Source: Bradyrhizobium sp. B124 (GTDB lineage Bacteria > Pseudomonadota > Alphaproteobacteria > Rhizobiales > Xanthobacteraceae). From it: 64,000 nucleotides of DNA. The stretch is taken from assembly GCF_038967635.1 (NCBI RefSeq), contig NZ_CP152413.1, forward strand, positions 7,506,001-7,570,000, read 5' to 3'. How positions within the stretch are numbered: the first letter of the stretch is position 1; each line of letters starts with the position of its first letter. The translations under genes were made by a program, and so were the position numbers. Shown here piece after piece: positions 17,647 to 27,123 of the stretch. Below the pieces are notes generated by a model. That model searched no databases. It saw only the letters and a program-made list of their open reading frames with translations, and had not been told where the DNA came from.

Positions 17647-18506
17647 GCATGTCCGCCGAAGTCACCGTGCCGTGGCCACTCAAAGACGTCCTGGCAATCG
17701 TGCGTAACATTCCCTTCCGAGTTTCCGTCTCTCTCATCATCATTGGCTTTTTTGTCGTCGCGGCCATGGCGCCAAAGGTGCTGCAGACGCACGATCCCTT
17801 CGCTATTGATTTGATATCGTCATTGCAATCCCCATCGATTGCCCACTTGTTGGGGACGGATCAATCGGGCCGAGATCTTTACTCTCGAATAGTCGAGGGG
17901 GCCGGCCAATCCCTCGCCATTGGACTTGGTGCCACCGCGCTGAGCATGTCCATTGCACTGATTCTCGGCGTCGCCGCCGCACTTTCTGGTGGCGCACTCG
18001 ACAACTTCCTCAGCCGGATTTTCGACGTGCTCTTCGCAATTCCCACGCTCTTTCTCGCCCTCGTGTTCGTGACTGTATTTGGGCCTTCGGTATTGACTGA
18101 GGTTATAGCCGTTGGAATCGGCACAGCACCGGGTTATGCGCGCATGATCAGGGGTCAGGTCCTTTCTATCAAGGGAACGGCGTATGTGGAGGCCGCCAAG
18201 GCGCTAGGGCATTCGTTTCCACGAATCGTCTGGACGCATATCCTTCCCAACGCGATGAGCCCGCTGACAGCAATGATGACGCTCGGCGTCGGTCAGGCCA
18301 TTATCTGGGCCTCGGGCCTTGCTTTTCTAGGCCTTGGCGTCGTGCCCCCGGAGCCCGAATGGGGCGCGCTGCTAAATGCCGGACGCAATTATGTGATCTA
18401 TGCGTGGTGGCTCGAGATCATACCGGGCCTGGCCGTGATGGCGTTTGCCCTCAGCGTCACCGTTGTCGGTCGCTATCTTCAGGACCGTCTGGAAGGAAAA
18501 AGCTGA
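17643..18506 (+). CDS. ABC transporter permease (DppC-like)
   Basis: A 287-residue permease beginning at the ATG of an ATGA overlap with the preceding stop, so translation is coupled. It has the short DppC-type N-terminus, the HLLGTDQSGRDLYSRIVEGA motif, five to six membrane segments and the EAA loop YVEAAKALGHSFPRIVWTHI followed by LPNAMSP. A much longer frame opens upstream (from 17433) but overlaps the first permease and is a shadow. Confidence 0.93.
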   Translation: MSMSAEVTVPWPLKDVLAIVRNIPFRVSVSLIIIGFFVVAAMAPKVLQTHDPFAIDLISSLQSPSIAHLLGTDQSGRDLYSRIVEGAGQSLAIGLGATALSMSIALILGVAAALSGGALDNFLSRIFDVLFAIPTLFLALVFVTVFGPSVLTEVIAVGIGTAPGYARMIRGQVLSIKGTAYVEAAKALGHSFPRIVWTHILPNAMSPLTAMMTLGVGQAIIWASGLAFLGLGVVPPEPEWGALLNAGRNYVIYAWWLEIIPGLAVMAFALSVTVVGRYLQDRLEGKS

Positions 18507-20231
18507 ATGTTGCAGATTTGTCCCAAGCTTGCCTCGCGGCAGGCAGACCTTCTCACGGTCGATTCGCTGCGTGTTTCGTTCAGGCCGGACATCGCTGAGA
18601 AGGCGGTCGTGCGCAGTATGTCCTTCTCGCTCCAACCGGGGCGGTGTCTCGCGATCGTCGGTGAATCCGGCTCAGGCAAGAGCGTGACCGCGCGGGCTCT
18701 CGTGGGTCTCGCTGGTCGTCACGCGAATGTCTCTGCACGCCAACTCAGCTTCGACGGGACGGATCTGATCGGCCTTAACGATCGTGCCTGGCGGCGCATC
18801 CGTGGCAAGGAGATTGGCTTCGTACTGCAGGATGCACTCGTCTCGCTTGACCCGCTTCGGCAGATCGGAAAGGAGATTGGTGAGGGCCTGCTGCTCCATG
18901 GTGTCGTATCATCACGTGAGGAGTTCGCCAGGCGTGTCGTTGCGCTCCTCGAGCTCGTCGGTGTCCCTGAGCCCGGGATCAAGGGCCGGCAACTGCCGCA
19001 CCAATTATCCGGCGGCCTGCGCCAACGGGCTCTCATTGCTGCAGCACTTGCGCTCGATCCACGCATCCTCATCGCGGACGAGCCGACTACCGCACTTGAC
19101 GTGACGGCGCAAGCTCAGGTGCTGGCACTGCTCGAGGAGACCAAGACGCGGGGCAAGGCCCTGATCTTGATCAGCCATGATCTGGCAGTGGTCTCCCGCA
19201 TGGCGGATGAGATTTTGGTCATGCGTCAAGGCGAGGTCGTCGAGCGCGGCGCGGCCGGCCAGATATTCGACGATCCACGGCACCCCTATACTCGTCAGCT
19301 TCTAGACGCGGTGCCATCAGGTCGCCGGCGCGGCTCACGACTTTCTGCGTCGAGTGTTGCCTTTCTGCCCAAGCCGCAGGCGCGCCCACCGGTACAATCC
19401 TTGGTGAAATCTCGTCCCGTCGTGCTGAGAGCGACTGGGCTGGTGAAGCGTTTCAAAAGGCCGGATGGTACTCTGCGAGCAGCTGTCGACGGCGTCTCCT
19501 TTGAACTGCGATCGGGCGAGACTTTAGGCATCGTGGGCGAGTCCGGATCAGGGAAGTCAACGATAGCGCGAATGGCACTGGCGCTTGAGGTGCCCGACGA
19601 GGGAGCCGTTCTGTTTGAAAGCCGGGCTTGGACCACGCTCGCCGAACGCGAGCGCCGGGGTCGGCGCCGGTCGATGTCGATCATCTACCAAGATCCTCTT
19701 AGCTCCTTTGATCCACGTTGGACGGTCGGACGCATCATATCCGACAGCCTCGCAAGCGACGTCGAGACAAGGCGCAAGCGGGACGAGCGCGTTGTTGAGC
19801 TGCTCGATCTGGTCGGACTGTCCTCGGCCCTGCTGGATCGGCGGCCGCTCGAGCTCTCGGGCGGTCAGCGTCAGCGCGTTGCGATCGCTCGCGCGATCGC
19901 TCCAAGGCCTAGCGTGATCGTCTGCGATGAACCGGTTTCGGCGCTCGACGTCTCGATCCAGGCGCAGGTCTTGGACCTGCTTGGCTATCTGCAGGACCAC
20001 CTCGGCATGAGCTATCTCTTCGTCTCGCATGATCTCGGTGTTGTCCGCCATCTTAGCGATCGCGTCATAGTTATGCGCGACGGGCGAATCGTCGAGAGCG
20101 GCACGACTGAAGAGATATTCCTTAATCCGCGGTCTGAATATACCAAAGGTCTCATCGCCGCCATGCCACGGCTTATGCGCCGCAGCGAGGCCGGCCATTC
20201 AGCCACTATCTTCGAAGAAGGCATTGCATGA
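18507..20231 (+). CDS. ABC transporter ATP-binding protein, fused DppD-DppF type
   Basis: A 574-residue protein with two complete ATPase domains. First: Walker A GESGSGKS at residues 52-59, signature LSGGLRQ and Walker B ILIADEPTTALD. Second: Walker A GESGSGKS near residue 345, signature LSGGQRQ and Walker B VIVCDEPVSALD. Both have the HPYTRQLL/SEYTKGLI end characteristic of the peptide/nickel family. Two ATPases are normally separate genes (D and F); here they are fused. The start follows the previous stop with no gap. With the binding protein and two permeases it makes a full importer. Confidence 0.93.
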   Translation: MLQICPKLASRQADLLTVDSLRVSFRPDIAEKAVVRSMSFSLQPGRCLAIVGESGSGKSVTARALVGLAGRHANVSARQLSFDGTDLIGLNDRAWRRIRGKEIGFVLQDALVSLDPLRQIGKEIGEGLLLHGVVSSREEFARRVVALLELVGVPEPGIKGRQLPHQLSGGLRQRALIAAALALDPRILIADEPTTALDVTAQAQVLALLEETKTRGKALILISHDLAVVSRMADEILVMRQGEVVERGAAGQIFDDPRHPYTRQLLDAVPSGRRRGSRLSASSVAFLPKPQARPPVQSLVKSRPVVLRATGLVKRFKRPDGTLRAAVDGVSFELRSGETLGIVGESGSGKSTIARMALALEVPDEGAVLFESRAWTTLAERERRGRRRSMSIIYQDPLSSFDPRWTVGRIISDSLASDVETRRKRDERVVELLDLVGLSSALLDRRPLELSGGQRQRVAIARAIAPRPSVIVCDEPVSALDVSIQAQVLDLLGYLQDHLGMSYLFVSHDLGVVRHLSDRVIVMRDGRIVESGTTEEIFLNPRSEYTKGLIAAMPRLMRRSEAGHSATIFEEGIA

Positions 20232-20591
20232 AATGCGTCGCATTTCGATGTGTTTAGGATGATGGTCGATTTCGGATCGCGGAGACCGCTCGGCGCACCT
20301 TGCGCGTCGGTTTGCTCATGATCGCGTGCTCCAGGTAATCTTTCAGTCTAAGACGGCCTGTGATCACGAGTTCCCATTGCGCGGGCCGCTCCCCGCACGC
20401 GGAGCTGGGCTGGTCGCATTCGAAGATGCGGCAACCGTCAAGTCGGTGATCCGGACGTGTCGAGTTGGAATTCCTCAATTGTCTGCCCGCAAGGCCTCGC
20501 GTCTCTCGCTTTCTTGCGACCGAGCTCGGGACCGTTGCTTTTACCAGAGCCTTGCGATTGATGGTGCGGTCTCTGACAACGACACCCTTTA
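20232..20591. other. No supported gene
   Basis: No frame with a credible start or recognised motif. The plus-strand frame 20326-20700 overlaps the promoter elements and has no ribosome site. Confidence 0.5.
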
Positions 20592-20689
20592 TGTCAGGTT
20601 CGAAACACCGGGCTCATTTGCCGATCTTCAATTTCCTGACGCCTATTCAGCCGTTTGGTTGCGACTGATGCGACTGGCACGGTCGTTGC
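20592..20689 (+). promoter_or_regulatory. NifA site plus sigma54 (-24/-12) promoter
   Basis: TGT-N10-ACA at 20592-20607 matches the NifA upstream site. TGGCAC-GGTCG-TTGC at 20675-20689 matches the sigma54 consensus exactly, with the required ten bases between GG and GC. Spacing of about 70 bp and orientation are right for NifA activation. The next convincing gene in this direction is the pentapeptide-repeat gene at 21271, about 570 bases beyond the expected start of transcription. Confidence 0.7.
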
Positions 20690-21270
20690 TATCGAAATGA
20701 GGTAACGCCGAGTAAGGGCGGAGTGCAGCACAAAATGAACGGTTACCTCCGGCCCGCCAGTCGTGACCCCATTCTGAGAGAGAAACAAGCTCGTGCTCGG
20801 CCGCCAGAGTTCTCGCAATCGGTTGATGGAGGGCGTTGTGGCTTTGCCTAGGAGAGCCGCATCGAGACAGATTGCACTTTTCAGGCGTGTTGGGATTGTC
20901 AAACGACCGCCGCGAAGATCACTTGTCGCTTGCGTTTCAAGCGCAGCTGCCACGCCTGTGTCACCGTACTGAACCTCGCGCGCGTTACGCACCCTGAATC
21001 AATGGGTACGTGAACATTGGCTGCAGAACCTTACCTGAAGCGGGGTGATCCGAACGAGAGATGGAGGCGTTGTCTGTTGCGTTGTCATCGCTGCCCGGTA
21101 AACCATCGCAGCGAGCGGAAATCGAGGGCGATAAGCTCGCAGACGGGCTCGCCACCAGGCTCAGGCGTATCCGCAATTCGTCGGGCAACAAGAGGTCGAT
21201 GAAGGTCCGCTCGTGCTTCGGGTAATACGGAATCGTCCACGAAAATATCGACGGCAATAGCGAGTGCAGC
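20690..21270. other. Leader or gene-free region after the NifA-type promoter
   Basis: A 38-codon frame at 20734 (MNGYLRPASRDPILREKQAR) lacks a ribosome site. Nothing else protein-like was seen on either strand; no clear terminator separates the promoter from 21271. Confidence 0.45.
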
Positions 21271-22716
21271 GTGAATCAAGAGTCAGCAATCCGGGCAAAG
21301 CCGACAACCAACTCCTCGTCAGACGGTGAGTTTGTTCGATACTGGAGCCGGACAACTGATCGGGCGGGCGCGGTGGCTGCCGTCGGAGAGCGAACCGAGG
21401 AGGCGATCAGGGAGACAGGGGCCGGCTTGCAGCTATCCTCCGAGAACTTTACCGGTCACGATCTGTCTGATTTCCCGTTGCGACGCTGCACCCTCAATCG
21501 TGCGCAACTCTACGGAGCGAAATTGGATCGGGCAGATCTTTCTGGGGCGAACCTTATCTGTCCGGGGCTAGAGAGGGCTAGTTTCCGTGGGGCTAAGCTC
21601 GATTTTGCGTATATGCACGCGATTGCCGCGCAGGTCTGCAACTTCGATGATGCCAGTCTGCGGAACGTCATTGATGCAACGGGTAGTCTGTTTCACGGCT
21701 GCAGCATGAGAAGAACGCGTTTTGACAACGCGGTGCTCAGTGGTCTTCTTTTGTACCAGTGCGACGCGGGTCATGCTGTCTTTGACGGCGCGGAGTTGCA
21801 AGGGGCGACCATCAACGAATGCTTCCTTCCTTCTGCTTCCTTCCGTTTTGCCAAATTGAGCCAAGTCACAATGACGAGGGCGCATCTAGCCGCTTGCTCG
21901 TTCCTCCAATCAAAGGGAGACTGCTTATCAATCGTGCGCCCCACCTCGGTCGATGATCTTGTTTTGGAGGGCGCTCATCTTCCCTATTTGAGGCTTTCAA
22001 AGGTGAACGGACGGATTATGGCGAAAGCGCTGAGCGCCCCCTTCGCAGACTTTCACCTGTCAAATCTTTCAAGGGCGGAGCTTGAGCAGGCAGACTTGAC
22101 GGAGGCGCGCCTACTGTCCGTAAGCCTAACGAACGCAAACCTCGTCGGCACGGTGTTAAACGGCGTATCTATTCGTTCTTGTCAGCTCGATGGAGCGGAC
22201 CTGTCTCGGGCATCAGGCGAAAACATTTCGATAACGGAGAGCACAATGCGATCCGCCAAGTTCGCGGGTTTTCGGGGCCGCTGTGCGTTTATGCGCGACT
22301 GCGATCTCGATAATGCTGACTTGTCGCAGGCGTACCTCTACAGGTCTATGATTACTGGTGATCCACCACAATCGATGGCGCTGAACCAGGCAAATCTCGA
22401 AGGAGCCAATCTCGTTCAGTCATATATTGCGGCGGGAATGACCGGCAGCAACCTGGAGGCAGCGCGCATCGCATACGTTCGCATGAATCAGTCATCCTTG
22501 CGCAACGCGAACCTGAGTGGAATATCGCCGTTCCAGGCCAGCTTCGTAAAGGTCGACTTTTCGGGCGCAAAGATAACCACATTCGAGCCGCCGTTTTTTG
22601 CAGACCGATGTCCGGGACTGCAGACCGCTCTGAAGGATGATCAGCCGCGTGAACCATCAAGCTATTTGGCCGAGTTCTCATCGTTGATGAGACATGGTCG
22701 AGAAGGATCAACCTGA
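21271..22716 (+). CDS. Pentapeptide-repeat protein
   Basis: A 481-residue protein, GTG start. After ~50 polar residues, most of the chain is pentapeptide repeats of the A(D/N)LXX type, e.g. LSDFPLRRCTLNRAQLYGAK, LDRADLSGANLICPG, LSRAELEQADLTEARLLSVS, LTNANLVGTVLNG and LEGANLVQ. Such repeats fold as a four-sided right-handed beta-helix. Some members (Qnr, MfpA, McbG) protect DNA gyrase from toxins, others have no known role. There is no signal peptide or membrane segment. The ~75 C-terminal residues are not repetitive. It is the first gene after the NifA-type promoter and lies 205 bases before a PanC-like gene in the same direction. Confidence 0.88.
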   Translation: MNQESAIRAKPTTNSSSDGEFVRYWSRTTDRAGAVAAVGERTEEAIRETGAGLQLSSENFTGHDLSDFPLRRCTLNRAQLYGAKLDRADLSGANLICPGLERASFRGAKLDFAYMHAIAAQVCNFDDASLRNVIDATGSLFHGCSMRRTRFDNAVLSGLLLYQCDAGHAVFDGAELQGATINECFLPSASFRFAKLSQVTMTRAHLAACSFLQSKGDCLSIVRPTSVDDLVLEGAHLPYLRLSKVNGRIMAKALSAPFADFHLSNLSRAELEQADLTEARLLSVSLTNANLVGTVLNGVSIRSCQLDGADLSRASGENISITESTMRSAKFAGFRGRCAFMRDCDLDNADLSQAYLYRSMITGDPPQSMALNQANLEGANLVQSYIAAGMTGSNLEAARIAYVRMNQSSLRNANLSGISPFQASFVKVDFSGAKITTFEPPFFADRCPGLQTALKDDQPREPSSYLAEFSSLMRHGREGST

Positions 22717-22921
22717 TTGTTTCTGAATCGCAAAACGGACCAGGGAGATACAATGTCAGGGAGCTTGAACAGATTGGCGCGTGGTCCGCGCTGTGACCGA
22801 ACGTCAAGCGCTCTTTGAGGTTCATTAGCGTGCGCCGGTGCGGCACGCAGGGCTGGCCCGCCGTCGTCTGACCGCGCAAAAGACCCTTCTTTGCGTTCAA
22901 AATAAAACTGGAGCGAGAAAA

Positions 22922-23809
22922 ATGCATCTGGAGTCTCTTGCAGCGGGCAAAGCCTACATTCGGGAGGTGGCGAGAACAGGTCAGACTATTGGCACGGTAC
23001 ACACTTTAGGCGCCCTGCACCTTGGACATGCGGAACTGATCAGAAGAGCGGCAATCGAGAATGACGTCGCAATTGTCACAGTCTACCCGAACAAGATCCA
23101 GTTTGAGCCAGGTGTTAGCTACGATTTCAATTTGGAGGAAGATATTTGGCTTGCGCTACGTGCAGGAGCTTCTGCCGTGCTTTCGTCCAACGACACCGAA
23201 ATGTTCCCGGCGGGCTATCGAACGTTTGTATCGCAGGACGACTATCATTTGCGCCTGGACGGCCCTCAAGAGCACTTGAAGGAAGCCGTTACCGGGGCAA
23301 TCCGTTGGATCTGCTATTCGCGACCAACTCGCAGCTATTTCGGCCTGAAAGATATCGGTCAGGCTCTTCTGGTGAAGCGGGCCGTCGCAGATTTGCTTCT
23401 CGATTGCGAGATACGATTTGTGCCAACGGTGAGGTACAAGAACGGTGTGCCCATTTCATCGCGTTTGCGACGGTTTAGCCGCTCCGAGCTCGATGAGCTT
23501 TCGTGCATCTTCACGGCACTGAACCATTTGCGGAAAGAGATTGCGCGAGGAGCGTCGTGCGTCAAAGACCTGATAGGGGCGGCTACATCTCTTATTGCTT
23601 TCCGACAGTTTAAACTCGATTTTCTTCGGATTGTTGACGCTGATAGCTTCGAAGATCTGGAGCAGGTCAAGCTTCCTTTCATAATTGTCGGAGCGGCGAT
23701 GGCTCATGGCCTCAGGGTCTTTGATAGTATCTACGTTCCAGATCAGGATACACTCGTGGATGGTCCTCCAGACGTCTGGATTGATTTGCCTGAAACCGTC
23801 GGTGCCTGA
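22922..23809 (+). CDS. Pantoate--beta-alanine ligase homologue, divergent (PanC-like)
   Basis: A 295-residue protein, the usual length for pantothenate synthetase. Class-I nucleotidyl-transfer motifs are present: TLGALHLGHAELIRRA, with HLGH at 33-36 (the HxGH site); IQFEP in place of the usual NPxQF; YFGLKDIGQALLVKR in place of FGEKDYQQ; and GVPISSRLRR in place of GLAMSSRN. These make an active adenylating ligase plausible, but the substitutions around the second substrate and low overall likeness suggest a changed substrate. GGAGCGAG precedes the ATG at 22922; an in-frame start at 22838 lacks one. It follows the pentapeptide gene and precedes a P450. True PanC remains possible. Confidence 0.72.
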   Translation: MHLESLAAGKAYIREVARTGQTIGTVHTLGALHLGHAELIRRAAIENDVAIVTVYPNKIQFEPGVSYDFNLEEDIWLALRAGASAVLSSNDTEMFPAGYRTFVSQDDYHLRLDGPQEHLKEAVTGAIRWICYSRPTRSYFGLKDIGQALLVKRAVADLLLDCEIRFVPTVRYKNGVPISSRLRRFSRSELDELSCIFTALNHLRKEIARGASCVKDLIGAATSLIAFRQFKLDFLRIVDADSFEDLEQVKLPFIIVGAAMAHGLRVFDSIYVPDQDTLVDGPPDVWIDLPETVGA

Positions 23810-24084
23810 CGGTTATACTACATAGCGAACCGTTGGTCCCCGGCTCGTCCAAGCACAACGCTGCCTCATGACCGGGCGCCCTGTCTGTACGTCGCTTCCA
23901 GCACACGACAATCGCCCAACCACCGCGCTGGAGGGCTTGCTCCAGTAGAGGGTCGGGTCAACATCATTTCGGAGTGCTCGGCGAGATCGTCTCGTGATTG
24001 CCGGCGTCGCCAATCGGAGTGCCGTGCGGGATGCTTCCGGAACCGCAGATGCGGACCGGGATCTGACCCGCCCAGCTGGACATC
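23810..24084. other. No supported gene
   Basis: Frames here have no recognisable content except the continuation of the istB remnant on the minus strand. Confidence 0.45.
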
Positions 24085-24400
24085 TTATTTCCTTCGATGA
24101 CGGCTCCGGTGCCGGACCCCTCGTCAATTTATGAATGCGATGCAGCAGGCGATCGAGCATCGCAGGCTCGATGCCGATCGTTCGCGAAAGCTTTCTGTCC
24201 TGCCAAAAACAGGAAGTTGCTGGTCAGGATGATGGATGCTCGCAGGCCAATTGCCATGTTGAAACACAAATTGGCTTCTCTCGGCGGAATGGCGGTAACC
24301 GATTTCGTCGGCGACGATCAGCGTTGGTGGCCGTCACCGCACGATCCGGCGGCCAGCAAGTGACAACGTCAAGCGCGGCCGCGGGAGCCGAAGAAGTCGC
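24085..24400 (-). pseudogene. istB-like remnant (IS21-family helper ATPase)
   Basis: Reading the minus strand in changing frames gives TLIVADEIGY (the Walker B region of IstB), RASIILTSN (the following strand and sensor) and MLDRLLHRIHK (C-terminal helix). These occur in this order in IstB proteins, the AAA+ helpers of IS21 transposition. The P-loop half is absent and at least two frame changes occur. It is a short dead fragment between the PanC-like gene and the P450 gene. Confidence 0.6.
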
Positions 24401-24700
24401 GGTGGCCATTTTAAAGAATGCTCACTTGCGTCCTCTTTGATAGTTCAAGCGGCGACGCAGCTGCCATTGGGTGACGCCTGTGTATCGGTGATAGTTCTCA
24501 TCGATTCACTGGAGCAGATCGATTTAGAAAGTCAACGCGATCCCTACTGCCGGACATGGTAGGGGAGGCTGCCTGCACTTTGGGATACTCTGTTCGAGCG
24601 ACGACCGCGCACAACCAAAACGTCAGGGCAAGCTCGAAACCATGGATCGCGATCTGAGGATTCGTAACCTCTTGAGAGAGCAAAATTTGCGGAAGCGATC

Positions 24701-25942
24701 ATGAAAACTCGATTGGCAAACTATGGAGCCGATGATGCGTGCAGTATCCCGCTGAGCAATCTGGATGTAAGCGAAGCCAAGCGCTTTCAAGATGATAGCA
24801 TCTGGGGCTGCTTCGAGCGGCTGCGAAGGGAAGATCCCGTTCACTACTGCCAAGATAGCCCTTATGGTCCATATTGGTCCGTAACCAAATACCGAGATAT
24901 CGTAGCGGTAGATACAAATCATAGGGCATTTTCGTCTGAGCGGGGCGTCACTATTGTCGACGTGCCTGATAAGCACTGGACTCAGAGTTTCATCAAGATG
25001 GGTCCTCCTAAACATGCCCAGCAGCGCGATACTGTGAGTCCGATAGTCGCACCGGAAAACCTGACGAAGCTCGAAAGCTTAATCCGCAGTCGGGTCAGGA
25101 CGATTCTGGACGGCTTGCCGCGCAACGATGCCTTCAATTGGGTGGACATGGTCTCCATTGAGTTGACGACGCAGATGCTCGCCACGCTATTCGACTTTCC
25201 ATTTGAGGATCGGCGGCTCTTGACCTATTGGTCGGACGTAGGTGTTACAATCCCGAAAAAAGGTCAGCCTGTCGATAGCTGGGACAAGCGAAGCGCAATC
25301 TTGTCCGAATGCTTGGACTATTTCACTCGACTCTGGAACGAGCGCATCAATGCTGAGCCGCGCGTCGACCTAATTTCGATGATGGCGCACTCGCCCGCGA
25401 CACGCCATATGGAGCCGAGTGAATTTCTCGGGAATCTGATTCTGCTGATCGTGGGAGGGAATGACACCACACGCAATTCGATTACCGGGGGCCTCCTGTT
25501 CATGAACCAGTATCCCCCCGAGTTGCGAAAACTACGCGATAATCCCAAGCTGGTGTCTAGCGCCGTGTCCGAGATTATTCGATATCAGACGCCCATCGCA
25601 CATATGCGCCGCAACGCCGCGACGGATACCATCGTCGGTGGGAAACAAATCAGGCAAGGTGACAAGGTCGTCATGTGGTACATCTCTGGTAACCGCGACG
25701 AAGAGGTCATCGAGAACGCGAGCAACTTCGTGATCGACCGCAAGAACGTGCGGCAGCATCTTTCGTTCGGTTTCGGCATCCATCGCTGTGTTGGTCGACA
25801 TCTTGCGGAACTGCAGTTGAAAATCCTCTGGGAAGAAATGTTGAATGCGGGGCTGGAGGTCAAGATTGTCGGCGAACCCGAGCGAATTGCGTCAAATTTT
25901 GCGCACGGCTATTCCGCGCTTCCCGTGCAGATTGCGGCCTAG
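24701..25942 (+). CDS. Cytochrome P450
   Basis: A 413-residue soluble bacterial P450. The oxygen-binding I-helix motif GGNDTT is at 252-257, the ExxR pair is Glu291/Arg294, and the heme loop FGFGIHRCVG gives Cys363 as the iron ligand. There is no N-terminal membrane anchor, as usual for bacterial class I enzymes, which need a ferredoxin and reductase; none is nearby. The sequence resembles the CYP153/CYP124/CYP127 group by its GGNDTTRNSITGG helix, but no family number is claimed. It is not part of a gibberellin-type operon. It follows the PanC-like gene after an istB scar; linkage to that gene is inferred only. Confidence 0.95.
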   Translation: MKTRLANYGADDACSIPLSNLDVSEAKRFQDDSIWGCFERLRREDPVHYCQDSPYGPYWSVTKYRDIVAVDTNHRAFSSERGVTIVDVPDKHWTQSFIKMGPPKHAQQRDTVSPIVAPENLTKLESLIRSRVRTILDGLPRNDAFNWVDMVSIELTTQMLATLFDFPFEDRRLLTYWSDVGVTIPKKGQPVDSWDKRSAILSECLDYFTRLWNERINAEPRVDLISMMAHSPATRHMEPSEFLGNLILLIVGGNDTTRNSITGGLLFMNQYPPELRKLRDNPKLVSSAVSEIIRYQTPIAHMRRNAATDTIVGGKQIRQGDKVVMWYISGNRDEEVIENASNFVIDRKNVRQHLSFGFGIHRCVGRHLAELQLKILWEEMLNAGLEVKIVGEPERIASNFAHGYSALPVQIAA

Positions 25943-26340
25943 GTTGTGATACTCCGGCTTGGGCGGAAGCCGAAACCCAGCAGCACGGTTTTGTCCTCTT
26001 TCGATCAGTCTCACCGCTGCACAATACGAAGGGGCTTTGATCGGTGCGAAGGACCCGCTGCATCTCGGGGGCCGGTGGGCCATCGGGCAGGCGTTGAAGC
26101 GCCTGCGCGGAACGCCAGGAACGGTGGTACTTCGCCGAGGCCCTTTGGGATTCCAGCTGTCAAAGGAAGCCCGCAGATGGATTTCATTATCGGGAGCGGT
26201 CTTTAATCTTGCGATTTCGACGCGTCAGGCGATGAGCTCAATATTGAAATTTGCCCCGGTTGGGACGATCTTCTTTGGAGAATCCCTTTCGATAATCGCG
26301 GAGTTGATTGCCTCAAAGCAGTTTGGAAAAGAGGCGGCGT
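25943..26340. other. No supported gene
   Basis: Frames such as GRWAIGQALKRLRGTPGTVV are protein-like for a short stretch but have no start, family or ribosome site. This may be older insertion-sequence debris left of the IS3 remnant. Confidence 0.45.
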
Positions 26341-26815
26341 TTGACCTGCCACTGCGTATTTCCTCCAGATGGAGTTAGAGTCCGGCCTGACGAAAGACGG
26401 ACAGATGAAGCGAGCAAGGTTCACGGAAGAGCGGATTATCGCAGCGCTGATGGAGCATGAGGCTGGGGCAAAGAGGGCCGACCCGGCTTGCAAGCATGGA
26501 ATCTGCGAGGCGACGATCTACAATTGGAAGGCCAAATTCGGCGGCATGGAGGTCTCTGAGGCCAAGCGGTTAAAGGGGCCGGAAGAGGAGTACATGAAGC
26601 TGAAGAAGCTCCTGGCCGAGCAGACGCTCGATGCGGCCGCCCTTCACGAGCTTCTTTCAAAAAAAGATGGTAGGGCCCGTCGCCAAGCACGCTGCCGTCG
26701 CGCATCTGCAGGCAGTCATGAGCCTGTCAGAACGGCGGGCCTGTTCGATCGTCGGCGCGGATCGGAAAATGATCCGCTGCGCGTGGTCCGACGCCACTGC
26801 CGTCCACCCGCTGAC
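26341..26815 (+). mobile_element. IS3-family remnant: orfA and the start of orfB
   Basis: From 26405 a frame encodes an IS3-type OrfA: MKRARFTEERIIAALMEHEA, GAKRADPACKHGICEATIYN, WKAKFGG, then a leucine-zipper-like EEYMKLKKLLAEQTLDAAAL. It runs into A7G at 26659-26666, the usual slippery site for -1 frameshifting into OrfB. The OrfB frame then reads MVGPVAKHAAVAHLQAVMSL, SERRACSIVGADRKMIR and breaks off near 26800, before the DDE catalytic domain. The element is therefore truncated and cannot transpose. Its left end is probably near 26341, where non-coding sequence typical of the IS end begins (inferred). Confidence 0.75.
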
Positions 26816-27106
26816 CTTCTCAAGGTCATTGGCATTGATGATTGGGCTTGGCGGCGCAATCACCGGTCCGCCCGCATCGTCTGCAACTTGGAAAGGCGCC
26901 GGGTAGTCACCTTGCTGTCGGATCGTGAGCCCGCGACCGCCCAAGCCTGGCTCGCTGCTCATCCCACGATCGCAATAGTCGCCCGTGACCGTGGTGGTGG
27001 ATACGTCGAAGCCTCGGTCAAGGCCCTGCCGCACGCAGCACAAGTCGCCGACCGTTGGCATCTGATGGAGAATGCCAGTCGGGCCTTCCGTACGCATCCG
27101 GCGTAG
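26816..27106 (+). pseudogene. ISL3-family transposase fragment
   Basis: The frame continues without a stop from the IS3 remnant into LKVIGIDDWAWRRNHRSARI, VCNLERRRVVTLLSDREPAT, IAIVARDRGGGY and QVADRWHLMENASRAF. This is the central catalytic part of ISL3-family transposases, with the Asp of GIDDWA and of ARDRGGGY. Both ends of that gene are missing. The chimeric frame 26405-27106 is an accident of two truncated elements joined head to tail. Confidence 0.75.
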
Positions 27107-27123
27107 GCCGCAGGCCGGTTGGA

